Positions 1-4,462 of a DNA stretch of 8,063 nt are shown piece after piece. The notes below the pieces were generated by a model. That model saw only the letters and a list, made by a program, of their open reading frames with translations, ran no database searches and was not told the DNA's origin. A program made the position numbers and the translations under genes. The stretch spans positions 1 through 8,063 of the forward strand of contig CACXFP010000126.1 in the NCBI GenBank assembly GCA_902766985.1. The letters run 5' to 3'. How positions within the stretch are numbered: the stretch's first letter is position 1; every line of letters begins with the position of its first letter. The stretch comes from an uncultured Bacteroidia bacterium (GTDB taxonomy: Bacteria; Bacteroidota; Bacteroidia; Bacteroidales; UBA932).

Positions 1-174
1 GGCTTCTTTCTTGGCATCTGCGGACAACTCGGTGTTGAATACACCTTTACCTTCCCGCTTGCCATTTCCCTTGACATCAGGCCCCAGTTGGGTTATCATT
101 TCGGTGACGGGGTTGCCTACACCGGAGGACTCTTCGGTTTCATCCCGACCCTGGGCGTCAGATACAGGTTCTAA
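1..174 (+). CDS. C-terminal end of an outer-membrane beta-barrel protein (5' end outside the window)
   Basis: The first reading frame is open from base 1 to the TAA at 172-174 and gives the last 57 residues of a protein. It shows the alternating aromatic/polar pattern of transmembrane beta-strands (for example LGVEYTFTF, AISLDIRPQLGYHF) and ends in GVRYRF. A C-terminal Phe after a short strand is the usual beta-signal read by the BAM complex, so an outer-membrane barrel of the small Bacteroidota porin-like type is inferred. The specific role cannot be read from this piece. The last 16 codons and the 3' flank recur almost unchanged at 3134-3233, fused to an Rhs remnant, so this gene's 3' end is one boundary of the island. 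Composition is GC-rich, like the right-hand core genes and unlike 640-2810. Confidence 0.72.
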   Translation, partial: GFFLGICGQLGVEYTFTFPLAISLDIRPQLGYHFGDGVAYTGGLFGFIPTLGVRYRF

Positions 175-223
175 ACTCCTGTCCCGTACAGTCCCGGCAC
201 CGGCATAAGCGAGCATTCCGGCC
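124..223 (+). repeat. Direct repeat, left copy (outer-membrane protein 3' end plus flank)
   Basis: This 100-base block aligns without gaps to 3134-3233, with about 10 mismatches by eye. Identity is not uniform: 1 mismatch in the 47 bases up to 170, 8 in the next 20 (171-190), and 1 in the last 33 (191-223). The repeat covers the final codons, the stop codon (TAA here, TGA in the other copy) and the start of the 3' untranslated region. Similarity stops at 224, where the right copy continues into the second arm of a long hairpin that is absent here. Confidence 0.93.
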
Positions 224-250
224 TTGAAAACCGGCAAACTACGGCCGGAA
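216..250 (+). terminator. Possible hairpin after the barrel gene
   Basis: TTCCGGCC (216-223) and GGCCGGAA (243-250) are perfect 8-base inverted arms around a 19-base loop, 42 bases after the stop codon. No T-run follows, so this is at best a weak or processed 3' end. It may be only what remains of the longer stem-loop seen intact next to the right repeat copy. Confidence 0.35.
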
Positions 251-590
251 GCAAGTATGATTGCCGTTTTGGCCGGATAAACACACAATTCACGGCTGAT
301 AATGGCTTAGCGAGCCGCTTTTGATAACAAATAAGCCGCGATTGTGGCCGACCAGAAAACCACGAAGCACGAAGACTAGTTCCATGACCATCTGCATTGC
401 GTGGGGACGTGCTCCGTGAGGCAAAATGGACGCTTAGAGCACATCGTTCTCTACTGTGCCGCTCCCTGTGGCATGGCACTGTTCTCCGTGAATTGCGCCC
501 TTGGGTTATCCTCGCCCTGTCAAGGAGAACTGTTTTCCAGCCCAGCAATAACAACAAGCGCAATATTCCCGAGCAACTTCTTGCAATTCG
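224..590. other. Unassigned intergenic stretch
   Basis: No convincing gene was found in about 370 bases. The reading frames open here, on either strand, have low-complexity or Arg/Ser/Cys-rich translations typical of chance frames, and none resembles a known family. A short tandem motif (CACGAAG twice, near 361-374) and a few 7-base inverted repeats are present, but nothing strong. It could be the leader of a former Rhs gene or residue of a rearrangement. Confidence 0.6.
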
Positions 591-591
591 G

Positions 592-622
592 TTGTCTATT
601 TCAAAGGAAAAAACTAACTTTG
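592..622 (+). promoter_or_regulatory. Bacteroidota-type promoter (-33 TTG, -7 TAACTTTG)
   Basis: TTG at 592-594 and TAACTTTG at 615-622 are separated by 20 bases. This fits the Bacteroidota vegetative consensus (TTTG / TAnnTTTG), in which both boxes are seldom found so well spaced by chance. The start site would fall near 629, giving a short leader of about 17 bases before the ATG at 646. It is the best promoter in the left half and may be the original promoter of a once full-length Rhs gene. Confidence 0.6.
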
Positions 623-645
623 AAACGATTCAGACTGTTTCTGTA

Positions 646-906
646 ATGAAAAACGGTAGTCCCTCCTCCCTTCTCCGAACCTTCTCGCTTATCCTTGCTT
701 TCACAGTCGCATCCAATGCGTTGTCCCACATCGCCGGAGGAACTACTGCAGGATTGATATATGGTCTGCCTCTCAAAGAGGCACTTAATTATTCTACAGA
801 AGGATTAGGTGCATTTTTTTTAATGGGAGGAACACTCTCCGCTGCAAGTACGGCGGCATATGATGTTGCAAATGGGATTAATCCACTGAATGGAAGGGCA
901 CTATAA
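646..906 (+). CDS. Short exported ORF: signal-peptide-like start joined to an Rhs post-core linker (probable deletion remnant)
   Basis: The frame encodes 86 residues and starts at the first ATG after a well-formed promoter. The reading frame is open further upstream, but the ATG at 397 would lie before that promoter. Residues 1-26 (MKNGSPSSLLRTFSLILAFT, then VASNA) look like a Sec signal peptide with an Arg, a hydrophobic core and a small-residue cleavage site. From residue 28 the sequence (HIAGGTTAGL, GLPLKEAL, STEGLG, ANGINPLNGRAL) resembles, from memory, the Gly/Ala-rich linker that follows the Rhs core and precedes the toxin tip in Bacteroidota Rhs proteins. The simplest reading is an Rhs gene that has lost its long middle, keeping its start and the end of its linker. 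The ORF stops just before a toxin-like segment in another frame. Whether the product is made is unknown. It could also be a small independent exported protein. Confidence 0.55.
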   Translation: MKNGSPSSLLRTFSLILAFTVASNALSHIAGGTTAGLIYGLPLKEALNYSTEGLGAFFLMGGTLSAASTAAYDVANGINPLNGRAL

Positions 907-934
907 AATGCCTGTAAAGTTTATACTGTTCTAA

Positions 935-1177
935 AAAACCCTGGAAGAAGAACTTGCCTTACAAGAAGCGATGTTCAACGATGGAGATATAATTATACAT
1001 TCAAATGATATTCGTAGTTATGAGTGGCGGGGATGGGATAAGATGCAATATGTACACTATAATTCTAACATGCCTGTAGTCCAGTTTTTAGATGCAGGGC
1101 ACGACCATATCACAGTACATTACTATCAAAGAATAATTGATGGGATTGTTTATAAAAGTGGATTCAAGTTCAAATAA
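935..1177 (+). pseudogene. C-terminal toxin-tip fragment of a polymorphic (Rhs) toxin, no proper start
   Basis: About 80 residues are readable from just after an in-frame TAA at 932-934 to the stop at 1175-1177. They begin KTLEEELALQEAM and continue with GWDKMQYVHYN, HDHITVHYYQ and a GFKFK ending. From memory this matches the short C-terminal module seen at the tips of many Rhs proteins, with a leading LTLEExLALxEA helix, a WxKMQxxH segment, an IxxHY segment and a terminal FKFK. Its activity is not known to me. An ATG at 908 is in the same frame but is cut by the TAA after eight codons; the ATG at 971 would give 68 residues. The join to the preceding linker needs a frame change, so the toxin is disconnected from any delivery protein. 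An immunity gene starts 7 bases downstream, the usual toxin/immunity spacing. Confidence 0.55.
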
Positions 1178-1184
1178 TGTGGGT

Positions 1185-2231
1185 ATGAAAGTAAAATGCC
1201 TTAAAACTGAAATATCAAATCCCGATTGGTCATTATTATGTTCAGGGTGGTGGCATGCGGAAAAGTATCTTACCATCAGGAAGGAATATGAAGTTTATGC
1301 CATATCCAAAGCGCGTAATGAAAAAGAATTCGACGCATATCTTGTTTGTCCTGACATATTTGATGACATAAGCTATTATTGGCCAACATACATTCCAACC
1401 TGTTATTTCGAGGTAATAGATGATACGAAACCTTCTTTCTGGGACATTTCAACGAAATTCCCTTATTATGAGGGCCCTCTTGAATTAAATCCCGAGCACT
1501 ATGAGTGTATCATTGACGGAGACCCGGAAGCCGTTGAATCTTTCAGGCGAATCCGAGTCCTTCAAAATGTCAGGATAAGCCAAATGACCTTTCAGCAACT
1601 CAAGGATGAGATCGGAATACCGCCCGGCTGGCATATAGAAAAGCATTCTGATGGTTTTTGGAAGACGTATTTTAAAGAAAGCGGAAAAGAAATGTTTATT
1701 TCTCTATATTCATCCGAGGGTACGGCATGCCATTCATTTCTACAAGAAATCAATCCGGATAACTATACATCATGGACAGCCGAAGATGGGATGCAAAAAA
1801 GGCTTGACAGGCTTCGGGCAAAATCTGATGTTTTCTTTACGATAATAACAAATAAAGAACTCTATTCGTTAAAATGGGAATATAGCAATAGTATTTTTGT
1901 CTTCATTGACAGCAGCATTCAAACTGATTCTGCTCTCCGGTTATTCATAAATAAATGTATTGAGAATCCACATGGTGAGGATGACGATTGGGAGGGTATC
2001 TCAAAATCATTGACAGACTTGTCATGGATGAAAGGGAAATCAATCATGCTCATACACCTCCAATTTCCAGATGTGGACAGTCAATCATTAAGGAGATACA
2101 TGTCAGTCGTAAAATTTGCCGTATCCTATTGGAGAAGAATGGGTATGATGACGAATAAGAGATGTCCTGCACTTGAATCTTATGTACTTGATGCCGGCAA
2201 TTTGTCAAATCTACAAGCAAATGCGGAATAA
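1185..2231 (+). CDS. Composite immunity protein with a C-terminal barstar-like domain
   Basis: The protein has 348 residues, starting at the ATG 7 bases after the toxin fragment; an upstream start would overlap that fragment. Three segments are visible. Residues 1-125 (MKVKCLKTE, TIRKEYEVYAI, CYFEVIDD, EHYECIIDGDPEAVESF) resemble a small immunity family common in toxin-immunity clusters. Residues 134-215 (MTFQQLKDEIGIPPGWHI) look like part of a second immunity-type module. Residues 217-318 are barstar-like: a strand IFVFID, a helix LRLFINKCIENP, then DDDWEGISKSLTDLSW and a basic end SYWRR. Barstar family members bind and block barnase-type RNases. This last domain aligns along its whole length with the broken gene at 2366-2784. 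The final 30 residues match nothing I know and run in frame, across one TAA, into a barnase-like fragment. There is no signal peptide, which fits a cytoplasmic inhibitor. Codons are AT-rich, suggesting transfer. Confidence 0.68.
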   Translation: MKVKCLKTEISNPDWSLLCSGWWHAEKYLTIRKEYEVYAISKARNEKEFDAYLVCPDIFDDISYYWPTYIPTCYFEVIDDTKPSFWDISTKFPYYEGPLELNPEHYECIIDGDPEAVESFRRIRVLQNVRISQMTFQQLKDEIGIPPGWHIEKHSDGFWKTYFKESGKEMFISLYSSEGTACHSFLQEINPDNYTSWTAEDGMQKRLDRLRAKSDVFFTIITNKELYSLKWEYSNSIFVFIDSSIQTDSALRLFINKCIENPHGEDDDWEGISKSLTDLSWMKGKSIMLIHLQFPDVDSQSLRRYMSVVKFAVSYWRRMGMMTNKRCPALESYVLDAGNLSNLQANAE

Positions 2232-2360
2232 AATACAGAATACTATGTTGTCCCGTACGATGGTTCTCCACCAGGGACTCATCGCATCGTTGTCGGAAGC
2301 GACAATAAATGGTATTATTCACCGGACCATTACGAAACATTTATTCAGTTTAAACCATAA
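2232..2360 (+). pseudogene. C-terminal fragment of a barnase-like RNase toxin
   Basis: Reading straight on after the stop codon of the composite immunity gene, in the same frame, gives 42 residues to the TAA at 2358-2360. They contain NTEYYVVPYDG, GTHRIVVGSDN and WYYSPDHYETFIQF. This is the signature end of microbial guanyl-type RNases: barnase ends with DRILYSSDW and TTDHYQTFTKIR, where the Arg and the His of DHY are catalytic. Here the HRI Arg and DHY His are kept, but the upstream half with the catalytic Glu is partly or wholly missing, and there is no start codon. It cannot be an active enzyme alone. A barstar-like gene begins 5 bases downstream, exactly where a cognate inhibitor would sit. 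Confidence 0.65.
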
Positions 2361-2365
2361 CTTTT

Positions 2366-2784
2366 ATGTTTATTTTTCTTGCGAAACATGAATTACTCGA
2401 ACTCTCCCAAAAATATCCAGAAGATATTATTCTACATATAAACAGCCATATAAAAGGGGCGAGAGAACTAAGAACTGTAATTAATCAAGCAATTGAGAGT
2501 CCCTATGGCAATGAAGACAACTGGGATGGTATTTATGAAGCATTAGGTGATTTAAGTTGGTGGACAAAAAAAATATAAGGATAGTACATACATCTCTACC
2601 TTGTCTTATAGAATCTGAAATGGAAACATACCTTTCGGTATTGTATGATAATGATTTTTTTTGGGAAGAATTAATGCTCAAAAGAAGTGTAACAAATAAA
2701 CAAGTCATTGTTTATTTTAGCGTAGAACTAAAAGAGAAAGTAATGAACGTATTCAATAGTATTGGAAAGAAGAGACATATTTAA
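2366..2784 (+). pseudogene. Barstar-like immunity gene interrupted by a frameshift in an A8 run
   Basis: The ATG at 2366 opens a 70-codon frame (stop 2576-2578) with the barstar features: a strand DIILHIN, a helix LRTVINQAIESP, then NEDNWDGIYEALGDLSWW. The rest of the domain (NIRIVHTSLPCL, METYLSVLYDN, VIVYFSVELKEKV) continues in the next frame to 2784. Adding one A to the eight-A run at 2566-2573 restores a single protein of about 139 residues. That product aligns end to end with the C-terminal domain of the preceding composite immunity protein, showing a paralogous pair. The role would be cytoplasmic neutralisation of the barnase-like toxin whose remnant lies 5 bases upstream. The break could be a real loss, a slippage-controlled switch, or a homopolymer sequencing error. 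Confidence 0.66.
2566..2573 (+). other. A8 homopolymer at the frameshift point
   Basis: Eight consecutive A follow TGGAC. Upstream residues read LGDLSWWTKK in one frame; downstream NIRIVHTSL reads in the frame reached by one extra A. The frameshift therefore most likely lies in this run, though a one-base loss in the neighbouring TTGGTGG would also fit. Confidence 0.65.
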
Positions 2785-2785
2785 A

Positions 2786-3184
2786 AATGATATAAACCTC
2801 CCGTCTTCCATATACTACAGGTCGGGAAGCAGCGGCAACTGGACGGCCCACAACGTCGGGAGGGACATCCTCGGGAGCATCACCTCGGTGCAGACGGCAT
2901 CAGGCACCATCGAGGAGCAGAGATCATACGACCCCTTCGTGCAGGACCCCGCCCTCACGCAGAATTACAACCGATTCGCTTACGCACTCAACTGCCCGCT
3001 GAAGTATACCGACGAGAGCGGGGAGTTCTTGTTCTCGTTGTTTCTTGGCCCTGTTGGAGCAGTGATAGATGCTGCATGTTGGGGAGCAGCAATAGGAGGA
3101 GCCTCCTATACAGTGAGCACCGCCTTCAGCAAGGGAGGACTCTTCGGTTTCATCCCGACCCTAGGCGTCAGATACAGGTTCTGA
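2786..3184 (+). pseudogene. Rhs core remnant with internal deletion, fused to the barrel-protein tail
   Basis: The frame has no ATG start and overlaps the end of the barstar-like gene, so this is a fragment. From about 2813 it reads as a Bacteroidota Rhs repeat-associated core: NVGRDILGSITSVQTASGT, then EEQRSYD, then FVQDPALTQNYNRFAYALN and PLKYTDESGEF. Intact relatives have some 70-80 residues between SYD and the FVQDP motif, including the GRLYDPxxGRFLSPDP signature; these are missing here, with the join around 2927-2938. After the core comes the hydrophobic linker GPVGAVIDAACWGAAIGGAS, and from 3134 the last 16 codons are those of the barrel protein at 1-174 (GGLFGFIPTLGVRYRF). Rhs proteins form a shell that carries a C-terminal toxin; this piece has no toxin and no complete shell, so it is probably non-functional. 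Confidence 0.72.
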
Positions 3185-3233
3185 TCTCCGTCTCTGCACA
3201 GTCCCGGCACCGGCATAAGCGAGCATTGCGGCC
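3134..3233 (+). repeat. Direct repeat, right copy (barrel-protein 3' end fused to Rhs)
   Basis: This is the partner of 124-223. Here the coding part is preceded by Rhs linker codons instead of barrel-strand codons, and the switch occurs at GGAGGA, where Rhs relatives also have Gly-Gly. The non-coding part continues past 3233 into a complete long stem-loop, so this side probably retains the original 3' flank of the barrel gene. Confidence 0.92.
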
Positions 3234-3276
3234 GAAAGGCCGTGTATTCTGGGAGCGTTGCCGGTGCCGGGACTGT
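3198..3276 (+). other. Long nested stem-loop after the Rhs/barrel chimera
   Basis: Bases 3198-3215 and 3259-3276 are perfect 18-base inverted repeats (ACAGTCCCGGCACCGGCA and its complement). The 43-base interior contains a second hairpin, CGGCC-GAAA-GGCCG at 3229-3242, closed by a GNRA-type GAAA tetraloop. No T-run follows, so it need not be a simple terminator. It could be an RNA-stabilising 3' structure or a copy of a dispersed palindromic element. The left repeat copy has only the first arm. Confidence 0.7.
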
Positions 3277-3289
3277 TGGGTGTGACAGT

Positions 3290-3336
3290 GACAAAGCCTC
3301 CTGTCGGAAATCTGCCGGCAGGAGGCTTTGTCTTTG
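3290..3336 (+). terminator. Intrinsic terminator between the island and the minus-strand gene
   Basis: GACAAAGCCTCCTGTCGG (3290-3307) pairs with 3315-3332 over 18 positions, with one T-G wobble and a 7-base loop, and is followed by TTTG. It lies about 105 bases after the Rhs/barrel stop codon and 15 bases before the end of the convergent minus-strand gene. It probably ends transcription from the left. No matching T-run is seen for the other direction, though the stem could act both ways. Confidence 0.75.
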
Positions 3337-3347
3337 ATCGGGGGAGC

Positions 3348-4346
3348 TTAGAGCACCGCTACGGTCTGGAGGGTGTTGTAGAGAATGTATACGGCCTCTG
3401 AGAAGGAGCCGTCGGAGAATGTGTCGGTAAAGCTCTTGCCGGGGGTAGCTACCTCTATAGAAACGACGTTGCCGCGGATAATCTTCTTGATCTGTTCTGC
3501 GTCAGGATAGCATAAGAGCACGCCTTCAGCATCCCTTTCTTCCTTGAGCCTGACGGTGCTTCCGTCCGCAAGGGTGAGGATTACCGGGGTCTCGAAAGCG
3601 ATCACCCCTGTCTTCTTGTCCTTTATGGCAATGTTGAAATCATAGCCCTCTTCGTGGGTCTCCTTGTAGTACATGTAGGTCATGGACATTACGTATGAAG
3701 CGGAAGCTCCCTTCACGTCCATGTTCTTGGTAATGACCGTAAGGCTGTTCCTCTGGTTGGAATAGGCCCCTATCCAGTCGCCGAGCTCTTCTTTCTCAGG
3801 CTTTTCGGACTTGATGGCGTAATAGAGGTCCTTAACCGCCTTTCCGAATTCGTCCTTGGAGTAATTGGTGCTGATATAGTCGTCAGGCTCGAAACTGAAG
3901 GCGAGGTCCGTGTTCTTCACGCCTGATGCGATCTTCTGGACGGCACCTTCCTCGAGAAGGTACTGGACCTTGTTCCAGTAGATGGGTTTGCCGTCAGGGC
4001 CGGGGAAAGCCCTCTTGTCCGTAGTCTCAGTGTAGATCTGCTTTGCGTTGATGATCTTTCCGTCGGTAGCCGTGGCCGAGAAGGGTACGCCCTTGGGCGC
4101 GTTCTTCGAAACCGGGGAGATGTAGTTCAACTCCAGCATGTAGGCGCTGGTGCTGTCCGGGAAGCCAATGTATTCGAGACTGGTCATGAAGGGATGCTTG
4201 TCTCCGGCATCGACCAGTATCCTTTCCGTGCGGATATGGTTGTATCCGTTGTATTTATAGTTGCTGCGGATGAGGTCCTGCGACATTACGGGGAGGCAGA
4301 AGGCTGCGGCCGCCACCGCCAGTAAGGTTTTTCTGATAACGTCCAT
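3348..4346 (-). CDS. Exported protein with two copies of one domain, function unknown
   Basis: The product has 332 residues from the ATG at 4344-4346. A start 8 codons earlier is possible, but it would sit almost on the expected transcription start and would put FKQKTTF before the signal peptide. Residues 1-22 (MDVIRKTLLAVAAAAFCLPV, then MS) form a Sec signal peptide, so the protein is periplasmic or outer-membrane associated; no lipobox Cys is seen at the cleavage site. The mature part looks like an internal duplication. Residues 66-178 and 214-326 share a Tyr-rich strand, a DGK or DGS turn, a basic strand, an (A/E)QxKKI- or VQKIASG-like helix, and an ending (EFGKAVKDLYYAI against SFSEAVYILYNTL). 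I do not recognise a named family. It is divergent from dcuB across a shared regulatory gap of about 115 bases, which need not imply a shared pathway. Confidence 0.78.
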   Translation of the reverse strand: MDVIRKTLLAVAAAAFCLPVMSQDLIRSNYKYNGYNHIRTERILVDAGDKHPFMTSLEYIGFPDSTSAYMLELNYISPVSKNAPKGVPFSATATDGKIINAKQIYTETTDKRAFPGPDGKPIYWNKVQYLLEEGAVQKIASGVKNTDLAFSFEPDDYISTNYSKDEFGKAVKDLYYAIKSEKPEKEELGDWIGAYSNQRNSLTVITKNMDVKGASASYVMSMTYMYYKETHEEGYDFNIAIKDKKTGVIAFETPVILTLADGSTVRLKEERDAEGVLLCYPDAEQIKKIIRGNVVSIEVATPGKSFTDTFSDGSFSEAVYILYNTLQTVAVL

Positions 4347-4371
4347 AAATGTGGTTTTTTGTTTGAACACG

Positions 4372-4379
4372 CAAATATA
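4372..4379 (-). promoter_or_regulatory. -7 box for the exported duplicated-domain gene
   Basis: Read on the minus strand these bases are TATATTTG, an exact match to TAnnTTTG. The box is 25 bases upstream of the ATG at 4346. A clear -33 TTTG is not visible at the expected distance (TTTCT occurs near 4401-4405), so recognition may be weak or assisted. Confidence 0.5.
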
Positions 4380-4415
4380 CTGAAAAATACGTGCCGTGGG
4401 AGAAAGATTTTTAGC

Positions 4416-4423
4416 TATCTTTG
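4416..4423 (+). promoter_or_regulatory. -7 box for the dcuB-like gene
   Basis: TATCTTTG matches TAnnTTTG exactly and lies 39 bases upstream of the ATG at 4463. No good -33 TTG is seen about 20 bases upstream. It is back to back with the minus-strand box at 4372-4379, making this gap a compact divergent promoter region. Confidence 0.48.
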
Positions 4424-4462
4424 CCTTTGACCAAAATAATAAACACTAAAACCACGTCATTC

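Noticed and set aside
301..325. Short hairpin GGCT/AGCC followed by TTTT as a terminator
   Set aside because: The stem is only about four or five base pairs and alternative pairings compete; this is not enough for a terminator call.
361..374. CACGAAG tandem motif as a possible repeat array
   Set aside because: Only two units are present, with no spacers or further copies; there is no CRISPR-like periodicity anywhere in the window.
171..563. A 130-codon minus-strand open frame and overlapping plus-strand frames (from 397 and 401) in the gap after the barrel gene
   Set aside because: Translations are rich in Arg, Ser, Cys and Pro with no recognisable motif; the minus frame crosses the barrel gene's repeat, and the plus frames start upstream of the promoter at 592-622. 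They look like chance frames.
124..3233. Composite transposon or integron origin for the island
   Set aside because: No transposase, integrase, terminal inverted repeats or attC-like sites are seen; the direct repeats contain gene-coding sequence and are far longer than target-site duplications.
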